DNA of 64,000 bases from Diplosphaera chodatii. Taxonomy: Eukaryota > Chlorophyta > Trebouxiophyceae > Prasiolales > Stichococcaceae. The stretch is from the NCBI GenBank assembly GCA_032358165.1, contig JAALGY010000012.1, positions 3,224,001 to 3,288,000 of the forward strand, in the 5' to 3' direction. A program made the position numbers and the translations under genes. Below are positions 13,660 to 25,026 of this stretch, piece by piece. Position 1 is the first letter of the stretch; each line of letters starts with the position of its first letter. The notes under the pieces were generated by a model. That model was not told the DNA's origin. It did no database searches and saw only the letters and a program-made list of their open reading frames with translations.

Positions 13660-16600
13660 TTACAGCTTCATATTGCTGACCCTGCTGATTATTGTCATCA
13701 TCGAGCAGGCTCGCATCAGCGCCCCAAGCGTTAGCTCCTGCAATGCCGACAGCGCCACCAGGCCCTGCAGACCCTGCCTGCTCACCTGCACGCATGCACA
13801 GCAGTTTGTACGCAGATGAGCGGCAACAGGAGCCAGCTGCAGCGCACTCTGTAGGGCAGGGAGCGGTTGTAGGGTTCCCAGGCAAGCCACCCTGCTATTC
13901 GATGCAATCTGCTGCCATGCGCGCACCTGCACACTGTGCAAATCCAGGCGCTCCAGATGCGACAGCTGTGCCGCTGCCGCTGCCAAGCTGGCCAGATCCT
14001 CATCTACGCAGACCCGCAGGAAGGCTCAGTGCCCTGCCGGGATGTGAGCATAGCATACGGTGCGCATCACAGTGAGCATATGCAGGGGCTACGCATCATC
14101 CACTGGAGGCCTTGACATTTAAAGAGCATCCAGACTGGGGCGCTGCACACCCCTTGCAAATACCTGTAATTGGGATGGTGTCCCCCCGCTGAAGGCTGAG
14201 CCATCGAAGCGGCGCCTGCAGCAGCGGCAGGCTTCCCACAAACCCAGTCAGATACGCGACGAAGCCTGTCTGCGTTCTGACCGATTCCTGCCGATCGTAT
14301 GCACATGTGCATTTAGACACTGGCAACATTGCTCAGAGGTGGCTCACTGCACAACCACCTGCTGTTGAATTGCGAGCATGCAGGTGATCATGCATGTGAC
14401 ACAGTCAATAGGAAGGTGAACAGCTGGCATCATAACTGAGATCCAAGTGCTGTAGCGCACCTCAGACGTGTCCACCGGATACTGTAAATGTAGCGTCTGC
14501 AAGTTGCATGGCATATGTGATGCGGCTCCCCGCGGCACCTCGCTCACCATATCACACTCCATGACCTCAAAAGTGTTCAGACTCTGTGGAACATGGAATG
14601 GGTGGTAAGGCACCACAACGATGCAGGTGGCACACAGTGATGGCTCCAAGCATGGCCCACATGTGCTGATCTCGGCATGCAGCCCCGCTCGCAACGCATG
14701 CATGCTGCATGCAGCATACCGCGAGCGGCTGCAACGCTGGCAAGAAGCAGCCGGTGAGCTGCGGCAGTTGCTTCAGGTGCAAGACCTTCAGCAGCGGGCA
14801 GCTGCCCGGCAGCACCTTGAGGCCGCGTCCAGTCAGCACCGAGTTGTGAGACACGGCGAGCTCCTGCAGCAGACCGAAACTGTGCGATCACGCATGGATG
14901 ACGGACCCAGGAGTGGTAGCAATGCCCTGCATGCAGTCAGTTGTACCTGGCAATGCGTGGTGCACCATGACAAGGCGCATGCAGTTGGACGGGCGGATGC
15001 ACCTGCAGGCTCGGCAGGTGGGCGAGGGCAGCCGCGAGCGTCACATCAAGAGTGTTGCTGCGCCGCAGGTGGAGCTCCCTGCACAGCGAGAGCGCAGCAG
15101 GTGATGTGCACAAGTGGCAGCTGCATACCCGCACAGCTACATGTGACAATGAGGAAGTCCTACAACTGGACAGACGTCAGGCACCAGGGAGCCGTTGAGC
15201 ATGATATGGTCGGCCAGCAGCACCTGAGGGGCAGGTGCATGCCGCGCAGCTTCTGCCACTCGCGGCTCAGTCGCCGCTGTGCATTGCTGTGGACCTCCTG
15301 CTCGCGACCACTCATACCCTGTGCAGCATCGTATCAAGAAACCATATGTTTCTGCAAAAGCTGGAATTGCATATCTGATGCTCATGACAGAGTCACGTGT
15401 GAAAAAGCGTCTCCTGCCACAGCTGGCTTGGCTGAAGAACAGAAGTTATCAAGGCGCTGACCACGATGTCACGTGGTCCCACAAGGTGAAGCTGCGTGAG
15501 CGCAGTCAGCGGTCTCAGCGCCACCAGAGCGCTGGGACACAGCTCCAGCGGCCCCATCAGCTGCCGGAGGCTCGTCAGATGGCGCAGGCAGGTGTGCATG
15601 TCAGCCTGCGTGGCCTGCGCAGTCGGTTGCTTGCAGTGAGGTGCAAGCATACTGCGCATCCAGCAGAAGTAGTGACCTTGGCAGCATCGCGACAGCCAGA
15701 TTGCGGCTGATAACCGTACAAAACGCCAAGACCGTTTCATTGTGCGCCTCCATGTGCTGGCAGACTCATGCTTGGATTTGCATGCTGAGGCATCCACAGC
15801 ATGATCACGGTGTCATCAGCAGCAGCTCATCACCTCCCCAAGCTTGTCCGGAAACTCCAACGTTGTCAGGTGCCGTAGACATGCGACGGCATCGCAGTCG
15901 CCAGGTGCAAGTCGCGGCATGCACGGGGTGCGCAAGTTGCGCAGGGCTGGAAAGCCGGCGAATGCTTGCATCCTGCGAGCGACCTGGAAAGATGAGCGGC
16001 GATAGGCCATACCCATGGCCATCGGATCCAGCGTCAGGCGCGTCAGCTGCGTCTCGTGTGCCAGCATTCCATCGACCGCTACTGATGTACCTTCAATATG
16101 GTTCAGCTGCACCAGCAACCAGCGAGGGTGTCAGGCCACTTGACACTAGGGATGCATGATGAGTCATGCTTCATGCCCCGACAATACGAGGCGCACTTCA
16201 ACTGGGCAATGCTGCATGCCGCTACACACAGCACGAGATTGCACACGGCCAGACGGGGCGTGTGTTCTGCCTCACCATTCTGAGGCCGCAAGCAGGGGAC
16301 CAGTGAGCGCGTTGCAGGCGACCCCGCATGGCACCATGTATGATGTTGCGGCCGTCCACGCCGCAGCGGTGCAGGATGTCTGAAGCCGTCAGCATGTACG
16401 TTAGACCAGACACGGTGATCCGCAAGCGCCACTCATCGCCTGCATGCCCCAGAACCGATGTGTGTCATGACGTTGGGTGAACAGAGTCTGGCCAGAAACT
16501 CCACACAGTCTGCCTCCCGCAATGCAACAAGATACCCCAGTATCTGCCGCTCTGGAACACATCTTGTCGTGCTTGGGCGATCGTCATGCCTGGACAGCAC

Positions 16601-18363
16601 AGGGTGGGTCACATCAGCTGGCAGGGCCTGACGCTGCGCACCTGAGGGGCACTGCGGCTGCGGCGGCGGCAGAGAGTCAGCGGAAGCGGCAGGGGCACCG
16701 CCGGCAGCGGTGCGGTCCGAGGCGCCCTGCGCCGCCATAACTGCCAGGGGCCACAGCGCCCGGTGCAAGCCGTCCCACTCGCGGAACTGCTCGAAGTGCA
16801 GCCGCCGCAGCCGCGGCAGCGCCCGCGGCAGCTGGACCGCGACGTGCGGCATCCACAGCGGCGGCGCATGCCCCCGCTCACTCAGCAGCGACAGCGACGC
16901 CAGGTGCTGCGGGCCACGAGGGCAGCGAATCATGACATGCGCACTCCCTGAAGGCGAGGCGCAAGTATCCTGACCAGTCTGTGCTCTGCCTTGTGCTGTT
17001 TGACACTGACAGGCCACAGGCGGGCCAACCTGCAGCGGCAGGGCGTTGATGGTGGATATGATGGCATCTGCCTCGTCCTCGTCATACATCATTATACTCA
17101 GGTCCAACACCTGCACCCCGGTTAGAGTTGTATGTCCTTGGCACTGAATGAGTGTCTGGCGTGAAGCTAGGCTGGTGCACACACCTATACAGCCTGCCCG
17201 CACAACCATGGCATGCAGCCACATCGCAGCACCTGCAGACGAGGCGGCATCTGCACGCGCTGCAAAGAGTCAGCGTATTTGGTGCTGACTTGCAGCCGCA
17301 GTTCCGTCAGCATCGCTGCGGCAGCCAGAGTGAACGCTCGTGTGTCCCTCTGCAGTCCCACTGATGAGCTGGTCCGCAGGTCCAGGCTGCGTAGGCGCGG
17401 CAGCCGCACCGCCAGTTGTGTGATGGCATGCGGGTCGTCACATGGCACATGCAGCACCTCCAGTTGCTGCAGGGCTGACAGGTGTTGCAGCCCTGCACGA
17501 GGCGGCAGTGGCACCCTCGCCGTCTGACAGCTCGCCGACGTGTCAATCAAGAATACGCTGACGTTGGCAGCATGAGCTCCATTGCATGCACCATTGCAGG
17601 GCACCTTCAGCAGTGAAAGGTGTACAGTCTGAAGCGTCCAACACCCTCAAGGAGCTGACAGCTGCAACTGAGGCGGCTGGTAGCTCTACCGCGATGCCGT
17701 ACTGGCATGGGGTAAACTTGAGTGCAACCAACTTGACGTGCTGCAGAGCTGTCAGCGGCTGCACCATCTCGACCACTGGTGCCAGCCTGTGAAAGCGAGA
17801 GCGACGAGTTCTGTAACAGCCTGTCACAGCAGCTTTCTATGTTGTCGATGGCAGATCAGCTCAGCTGGACATACGCACGGCAGTGTCAGGTGTCGGAGGT
17901 GCTGCAGCTGCTTGAGCTCCAGCCACGGGATGGCACCCCAGCCGCAGCCCCCCCAGCAGTATCCGTTGGACTCCTGTGCAACGTGTCGCACGCATCATGC
18001 AAGTTGTGAACGTGTGGTACTCGGCGATGAGACAGAGGGCAGCAGATTATTTGAATTTCAAATACCTGCGAGGCGCCGGAGCAGCGGCGCGATCTGCTGG
18101 CTGCGCCCAAACTGCCGGAGCTCAACTGCCGGAACGCAGCACGACAGTACCACTTGCCTGAGCTCACGGCGCGTTGCTGTCAGCGCCGCTGCAGCAGCAG
18201 CTTCGTCTGGGCATGCAGCTGCCAGGATGGCCATGATCACACCTGGCGGCATGTCTGCCAGACCAACACGGGAGCATATTGTTGCAGCAAATGCCCTGGA
18301 CATGCTCACACCAGGGATGTATGACAGCCAGAATGAACAGGCAAGCATTATGCGTCCAGTCAT
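13660..18363 (-). CDS. F-box-like / leucine-rich-repeat protein, exon structure partial
   Basis: A minus-strand multi-exon gene whose full splicing I could not close. The first exon (start ATG at 18363 or 18303, donor CAG|GTATTT at 18065) contains DMPPGVIMAILAAACPDE, resembling an F-box. Leucine-rich segments then follow across at least a dozen exons. Examples: WLELKQLQHLRHLTLPC near 17930, LTALQHVKLVALKF near 17730, LEVLHVPCDDP and LRSLDLRTSSS near 17400, VQVLDLSIMMYDEDEADA near 17080, PRLRRLHFEQFREWDGL near 16790, QLTRLTLDPMAMG near 16020, LTALTQLHLVGP near 15490, HLERLDLHSVQV near 13930 and LSALQELTLGAL near 13720. The last open frame ends TAA at 13660-13662. F-box/LRR proteins usually select substrates for SCF ubiquitin ligases; that role is inference. 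Two adjacent genes rather than one cannot be excluded. Confidence 0.65.
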
Positions 18364-18998
18364 CACAGCACTGCGGGGGCGCCTGTGGAATGGCCACACT
18401 CTACTTTGTTCCGATCAGGCCAGCATGTGTGATCCTTCTGTCTGCCTGATGTTGTATATCTGACACAACTGACACGCATGAAAGAGCGAACGAGATGAAT
18501 TTGTTTTAAACACGGTGTTTGAGATGCAAGATCTCTGCATGGTTCTGCTGCTGGAGATTCTGAACACACAACAGCACACCTCAGTCCGCACTCTGTCCAT
18601 CATAGTTTGCGACACAGACGTGTTCATGCAAGTGATGCACCTTGTGGAACGCAGCTCCTAGCAATTGACTGCCCGGCAAACGAGCTCGCCAGCTTACTGG
18701 CGGCGCAGCGTGTTTGACATAAGTGTAGCAGGTCATATACCATCCAGACGGTTGCTGAGTCGCATTTGAGCTGAGGAACACGACTGTCCTGACCAGACCA
18801 CGGCCGGCACCTGCACCAAGCCTGCTGCCTTTCCAGTGATGAACCAAGACCGCAGCCGCCAGCCCATTGGACGGTAGCTGGGAACGGCACTCTCTGCGTT
18901 TCAAGCAGAGCACAGCACTGTTGAACGTCACGTAGTAAACCTCAAGGTGAGCACCTGGCGCCTGCTGCTGGGGAGCAGTCCACGGCAGAGGCGGCGGC
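18364..18998. other. Divergent intergenic region
   Basis: It lies between the 5' end of the LRR gene (minus) and the 5' end of the 189-aa gene (plus). No exon, RNA gene or clear promoter element is recognised. Confidence 0.35.
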
Positions 18999-20548
18999 AT
19001 GGCCGCCGCAGCACAGAAAGCGGATGTGACGCTCCCGATTGCTGCGGAGCACAGCGCTGCGGCAGCAGGCCTGAAGGCGGGCGCTTCGGTGCGCCTGGCA
19101 CCGGCGGCCGACGGCAGCGTCGCCTGCAGCACGCAGGCTGGAGAGCCGCTTGGAAGTCTGGCGGCTGCTGACTGCCCGCCGCTTGTGCGGGGCGCCGCCA
19201 CATCGACAGTGCGCTCCATCAGGCGAGGGCTCGGACGACGTTACCCGTTCAACAGCCCGATTGCACAGCGCAAGTGTTCATTCCTCCAACCTTGCTGGCC
19301 AATGACACGTCCTCTTCGGCGATCCAGCAGCAATGCTGGCCTCTTTCCTGCGCTGCTCTCCAGCCGCAAGTGGTATGCAGCATGAGGTCAGCAAGCAACG
19401 CCCGTGCGTTGATATCCTGACACGCCTGAAGCTGCAATCAGCAGGAAGGCGCCTGGCGGCGAGGGTGGCATCGCCGCCATCACGCTGCGAGTCGTCGCAG
19501 CCGCAGCCGCAGCAGCAGGACAGCAGCATGCGCCCCTCCAGGGTGGGCCCTCGGCCAGTGTTGCACGTGCCTGCTGTGAAAGCTCAAAGCCATCTCCTGC
19601 GGACGTGGACCAGCAGTCCAGTCGCAGCGCTGCACCAGCTTGAGCGTGATGCACAGAAACACGCGGTCACTGTGCAGGCTGGCACGAGCAACCGGCTGAG
19701 GGGGCGGCAGCGCAGGACGCAGACAACTTTCGGCTGCCCCGCGGCAGCCTCGAGCTGCTTGGTGAGCTAGCTGCTGCGCATCCACTGCACTCCCCGCCCA
19801 GCTGAATGGAGCCTCCCGGCGCTGTGGCAGCAGCCGCATCAGCTTGCACCTGGCCGCCGCGGTGTTCCCGTTCCCATGCTCGCCGAGTGGGGCACGTTGC
19901 AGCACAGCTCTACATGTGACGCAGTTGCAGTACGGTGTATACTGCTGGATTTAATGCCCAGCGGTGTTATGCACTCCTGACTGCAGCGTCCTCAGCGGAG
20001 GTGCGGGAGCTGCTGCGCAGCGAGCAGCTGCGCACCGCTGTGGCGGCGGTGGACTCGGCAGACCGGCCTGAGCAGGTACACCCTCGAGGCTGCTCCCGGT
20101 CGTTGCTGACTCCGCTTGGTGAGCGGTTGGTGGCCTCATGCACTGAGCAGAGGCGGTGGTTGTGCACCAGAACCAAACTCCAGACGCCAGACCTTGGCAT
20201 GTGGATGCTGCTGCCCCGCCGTGCTGACTGCTGGCACTGGATTCCGCCATAGTCTGCTGGGCGCCTGCCTGATGGGCGTCGCTTCTGGCCGCAGGCTCTG
20301 GAGCGGGCGCTGCAGAACCCCGCCTTCAACGCTTTCGCAGAGAAGGTGACACCCGCACGGGCATGCAGGGCATCATATGCCGCACTTCATGCTGTCAGTG
20401 CTGTCCTTCCGCACATCCCCTCCTCTGACTATTTCGACGTCGTCCATGTGCGCTCGGTCACATCTGCAATGGCCCGCAGGTTCTGGCGACCATCGGCCGC
20501 GGAGGTGCTGAGGCAGACGACCGCCTGGCTGCCATCCTGTCTACCTGA
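18999..20548 (+). CDS. 189-aa protein with ZNHIT3-like C-terminal helical region, no zinc finger
   Basis: Six exons: 18999-19222, 19445-19542, 19723-19761, 19987-20075, 20295-20345 and 20480-20548, with phases all consistent. The N-terminal half is Ala-rich and unrecognised (KADVTLPIAAEHSAAAAG, then GEPLGSLAAADCPPLV and GGIAAITLRVVAAAAAAA). The C-terminal half has DNFRLPRGSLELL, then AEVRELLRSEQLRTAVAAVD, RALQNPAFNAFAEKVLATI and a short acidic tail. Its spacing and character resemble the C-terminal region of ZNHIT3-type proteins (LL.NP.LR.L...D, then EPLF.EFAD). The Cys/His zf-HIT module expected at the N-terminus is absent. The family link is therefore tentative and comes from pattern memory, not a search. 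The first intron begins AG|GCGAGG, an apparent GC-AG intron. Function unknown. Confidence 0.6.
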
Positions 20549-21742
20549 CATTCAGCGCCACTCCGGCCGGGAGTCTTGTGAACGGCGCGGGTAGGCGCCT
20601 GAGAAGCGCGCGAGGCCACACTGTGCACCGGCAGCCAGCACCGCCGCAGCAGCAGGCTAAGTTGGCCACCAACAGCTCAGGCGCAGCCATTGCTACACCC
20701 TAGCTGCCGTGGTGTGCGGTGTCGGCGCACAGGGCAGATCTGGCAGATGTCCTCCGGAGGCAGCCAGGCACGCCGCCCGGAATGAAGCATAACTGCCAGA
20801 CATTATGCACCACGCGTCTGGCGGCTGGTGACGATGGTGGCTGAAACGCAGCGTTCAGAGAGTGTGCACTGCCCTTAATAGCATATGAAAGCTCGTCCGG
20901 TGACACAGCTGGTGGCAAGCAAGCCTACGTATCGTATCAAGGCACCCAGACAGCTGGCAGCCCTGGAAGCATCCACACCCAAAGTAATGCATGGTGGTGG
21001 AGGCTCCGAAGTTGGGGACGGTTGCGATTACCTGGTAGTCAGGCAGATATGTGCTCCCGAATCTGACCCCTCCAGCTGCAGATCAAAGGTTGAGCCGTTG
21101 CGAGCCGTTAGCCCAACGTCCCTGTGATCCCCTAACCCAGTGGTCAGTACAGATGTTTTTCCACGTGGCAATAAAATCAGCGTCACGACACAGTAATCAG
21201 CATCGTCGTGCTCAACTTCTGAGCTGCAACGTGACGCTATTCTTGATTTTCTCCTTGTGTCCCAACTCAGCGGATGCCGCCACGCTGATCAGCCAGGCAA
21301 CCTCACCGCAACCCACCGCAGCCACACGCACGGTAGGCTCCAAAGGCCTGCGCACTGTGTATTCGCAGGCATGCCTGCGCACGGTGTATTCGCATGCATG
21401 TCAGCGCGAGTTCAAATCTCAGATACGAGATGTGTAGCTTGCGTGAGAAGCGCTGCACAGGCTTGCTGCACATGCCTGGCAACTCGCCCCACCTATCTAG
21501 TCTCGACCGACCGGGCGAGATAGGACACAAGATGCTGACTGGCGCGTATCCTTTTGCGCTGCGAATCGCCTGTCCACGAACGTCACAGTTGAGGCTGCAA
21601 CATCTGCACTGGCTTGCTGGTGCACGGAAGCAAGTTCCTCGGCAGCGACCAAAGGCAATACTGGCAAAGGTACGCGGGTTTTCGTGCAGTTATGCAAAGG
21701 TGTCAGCTTACAGTTTGCCTTAACAGCCTTCTCTGCATGCAG
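20549..21742. other. Intergenic region, about 1.2 kb
   Basis: No recognisable gene. It contains a 27-bp tandem duplication (21346-21399) and the presumed promoter of the LysM gene. A CAG directly before the ATG at 21743 may be the end of a 5' UTR intron. Confidence 0.35.
21346..21399 (+). repeat. 27-bp tandem duplication
   Basis: GCCTGCGCACTGTGTATTCG and the following seven bases occur twice in direct succession with two differences (21346-21372 and 21373-21399). Intergenic; no function apparent. Confidence 0.8.
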
Positions 21743-23518
21743 ATGCGTCATTACATGGCTGCCCTGGGACTGCTGCTGGCCGCGATGGCCGTGGCGGGCG
21801 CGACGGCTGAGGAAAGCCTGCTGCCCCCGCTGCCGCTGTTCCCGGCACTGCCCGGGCCCTGCGGCCGCGTGGAGCAGGTCCGCGCCGGCGACAGCTGCGC
21901 AACGCTGGCGTGAGCCTCTCGTCTCTGTTGCCTGAACGCCCAAGAGGTCGCCTGTGTCAGTTTGAATTGACCTAGCCCCTGCAGTGTAGTAATCCCCTTG
22001 TTCCACACCACACATAATGCATGTGACGGAGTGATGAGCATACGGAGCCGCCTGCAGCATCACGGCTGAGAGACTTCTTGCCCGTTATTGATGGCCTGAC
22101 CAAGTTCTGCGCTGATGATGGCAGTCGCATCATAGGCATGCACTGCAAGAAGTACTACATAGTACCCAGCCCTGCTGTAGTGTCCCTACTTCACGCACTT
22201 GATGCTAGGGCTGATGCTCTGGAACTTGCTGCCTATCAACCAGCCCGAGCGTTACGACATGCTGTCATTGCAGTGTTCGCAACGGCATCACGCTCGCCGC
22301 CTTCAAGGTGCTGAACCCGCTGCTGCTGTGCGACGACGTGCCGCTGCAGCCGGGCGGCGCGGTGTGCACCGGCGACGCCATCGCCTTCTGTAACGACGTG
22401 ATAGTCGCCGCCCCAGGCGACACCTGCACCACCATCGCCAGCGGCGCCGGCACCGTCATCAATGTGGATGGTGCGCGCTGCAGCCGTGCAGCGCTAAACC
22501 TTGGTGCTGATGAGGGGTCACTACGATGCTGGTGACATCTCAAGAGACGTAGCAGCCATTGTGGATGCCACATTTCCATCGTTCACATCACAGGCACCAA
22601 CGCCACGACGTGCGGCACTTTGTCCAGCGGGGTGCCGGTCTGCGTCTCGCCCGCCCCCGGGAAGGTAGTTCAATACTTCACTGCACCTGTCAGACCATGC
22701 TCACGCTGCTACTTGCTGCTGCTTGCCACAAGCCACACCAACCGGAGGTACGAGCACAGCATGCTGCAGCAATGGTGCATGCCTCATGTGAAGTTTGTTC
22801 TGGGTTTATGATGCAGTGCGCTGTCGACACCCTGTGCGGCATTGGCATCCCAGCCACGCTGCAGGGCGCCCTGGCGCTGCTCACTGACTACTGCTCCATC
22901 ATCGCCGAGTGCCAGGTGTGCTCCTGAGGCCACTCTGTTGCGCCCGATGCCGTGCTGCTGTGCTTGCCATGTATGTGTCTGTGGGATGCACCCGACGCTG
23001 TTGCAGGCCCTGAGTTCGTTACAATATGCATGTGTGCTGTATCGATGTGGTGCTTGGTTAACACACCCCTTGCAGCCATCCGAGACGCATCAGGCGTTCA
23101 CACGAGCAACCGCGCTCACTCATAGCACGCCCCCACGCTCCGCAGTCACCGTTTGCTGTGGACCGCGATGGCGACAAGGATGTGCTCATCCTCAACGTGG
23201 ACGCCGTCACGCCTGCGGTGCTGGCCGCAAAAGACAAAGACGGCCACCCCGAGCTGGCGCAGTTCGCGGCCAAGCCGGCCGGCACCGTGCTGGGTGTGAC
23301 GATCATTGCCGACTGGTTTGCGGACGGCGGCGCTGCCGTCGCCGTCGGCGGGTCGAATGCTGCAGGTGCGCGTTGCACTGTTTGGCAACTTGCGGTGGTG
23401 GCCGATGCGACGTGGTCGACGCTCACAACACCTTGCATTGCAGTGCATGTTGTGCGTGCGCTGCAATGCACGTCTGCATGTCTGATGCGTTGCTGCAGCT
23501 GCTGGAACATCATCATGA
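21743..23518 (+). CDS. Secreted LysM-domain protein
   Basis: Six exons: 21743-21909, 22274-22470, 22594-22664, 22817-22915, 23146-23365 and a short last exon 23499-23518 (less certain), 257 aa. The N-terminus is a classic signal peptide (MRHYMAALGLLLAAMAVAGA). Two LysM-like modules follow. The first is VEQVRAGDSCATLA, RNGITLAAFKVLNP, VCTGD; the second is VIVAAPGDTCTTIA, NATTCGTL, VPVCVSPAPG. Evenly spaced cysteines suggest disulfides. LysM modules bind N-acetylglucosamine-containing glycans, so a cell-wall or extracellular role is likely. The C-terminal 110 residues (DTLCGIGIPATL, then FAVDRDGDKDVLILNVDAV and VLGVTIIADWFADGG) match nothing I recognise; the acidic DRDGDKD stretch recalls a Ca-binding loop. 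The start was chosen because it opens the signal peptide. Confidence 0.75.
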
Positions 23519-24273
23519 CCGTGCGGTGCAGCACGCCGCCTCAACCGCAAGCTCATGGCGAACACGTGGAGGCCGACGCGGTACAGACCAACGGGCTTCA
23601 TGCAGACACCTCGCCTGCGATACTACTGAGCTGCATCCGATTGGAGGAACAGAATTATGAGGAGCTCAGGGTGACGGGGATGTATGGTGCGGATTGTACT
23701 ATGTATGGTGCGGATGGTTCGTAGCCAAAGAATGCCAGCAGCAATAGAGCCCTGCTGTGCCCAGTGATTGCAGCTGATGTATGAACCGTGCGCGAGTATC
23801 ACTTGGAACTCCAGAAGTTTGAAGCACTGTGAATCATAATTGCTTTGTGGTTTCGCAAAGTTTACCATGTGGCTGAAAATTGCTGATGGAAGTCGGGGTC
23901 CTGAGTAGGCACATTCGGTGGTAATCCTTTGCAATGCTCAGACTGCATGTGTTGAGACACCGCCTGTATATGTACTCTGCACGAATAACGATGGTACGCC
24001 CATCCAAGGGCGAGCGTGGATCCCTTTGTCGGCTTGCATCATATTATGTACATGGAGTCTGCCTACTGAGCTTGCATGTGCCGCCGGAGCAAGAGCAGCC
24101 GGGGGTCAAAGCTGTAAAGAGAGCTTGCTGGCGGCTTGCTGAGTTGGGGGTTGCGTCATAAAACCCTGACACCGCGGAAGAATCAAGAAGTGGTTCGTAG
24201 TACACTGGTTCTAGGAACCTGAGGCTGCCAGCGCCATCAGTGGAGCAATTGCACCCGTCCTTTGATACGGAAC
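23519..24273. other. Intergenic region upstream of tRNA-Thr
   Basis: No exon recognised. A short direct repeat (TGTATGGTGCGGAT, 21-bp period, about 23681-23715) is the only structure seen. Confidence 0.35.
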
Positions 24274-24345
24274 GCCCGTATGGCTCAGTGGTAGAGCATT
24301 GGTCTTGTAAACCAAAGGTCCTGTGTTCGATCCACAGTGCGGGCA
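24274..24345 (+). tRNA. tRNA-Thr (anticodon TGT)
   Basis: Complete 72-nt cloverleaf without an intron. The acceptor stem GCCCGTA (24274-24280) pairs with TGCGGGC (24338-24344), discriminator A at 24345. The D arm is GCTC...GAGC with GTGG in the loop. The anticodon stem is TTGGT/ACCAA around loop CTTGTAA (anticodon TGT at 24306-24308). The T arm is CTGTG-TTCGATC-CACAG. CCA is not encoded, as expected for a nuclear tRNA. It decodes ACA threonine codons. Internal A and B boxes would drive RNA polymerase III. Confidence 0.96.
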
Positions 24346-25026
24346 CAACCTCGCATTTTGCCAACAACATGTGAGGCTGAGGAAGAAGGTACCGTATGTG
24401 TCGCCTTACCAGCGCTACATGGTGGGAACGTTCGCAAACAGTGCGAGCATGTGGACTGCGACAAGATCCGGGCTTGCACAGATGAAATGGACAGCAACAG
24501 GATTGTACCGCTGCTGCTAGCAGGCGGCCGCGCTGCCGCCACCGCATCTTCCACAGCTGTAGCCCGTGCTGTTATTGCACTTGAATGCAGGCAGCCTGCC
24601 ATGCCTGATGCGTATGTCGGCCCTATGCAGTACCAGCTACCTATGCATCGCACCACCACAAACATGAAGCGCCAGAGGACACCCGTCGATTGGTGCAATG
24701 AGTGCTGCAGCAAGTAGCTACGTGGATCAAATAGCACCCAGTGCATTGCAACGCGTGTAAATGTTCAGGTTTTGCCAAGCATACGCCATGGCCCAGAGCT
24801 GCCAGAAACGGCGGGAGTTTGCAGTTGCCAGTCAGTCACAGGGTTTGAGGCCTTTTCAAACCATCATCACACAAACACACGCAACTCCCGGCTCCGGCCA
24901 TACTTTCAACTGCAGAATAGTGTGTCAGCCCAAAACGGCGAGGCTGTAGCGACTCAGGGGTTAGGTGGGCGGCTGCGGGGTGCTGGGCGCCGGGCACAAA
25001 GAGGCGACTGAGTGCAGCATCCCAAC
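24346..25026. other. Intergenic region upstream of RNR large-subunit gene
   Basis: It should contain the promoter and 5' UTR of the ribonucleotide reductase gene. No other exon or motif can be supported. Confidence 0.35.
24356..24359 (+). terminator. RNA polymerase III terminator of tRNA-Thr
   Basis: A TTTT run begins 11 nt after the tRNA 3' end, the usual Pol III termination signal. Confidence 0.7.
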
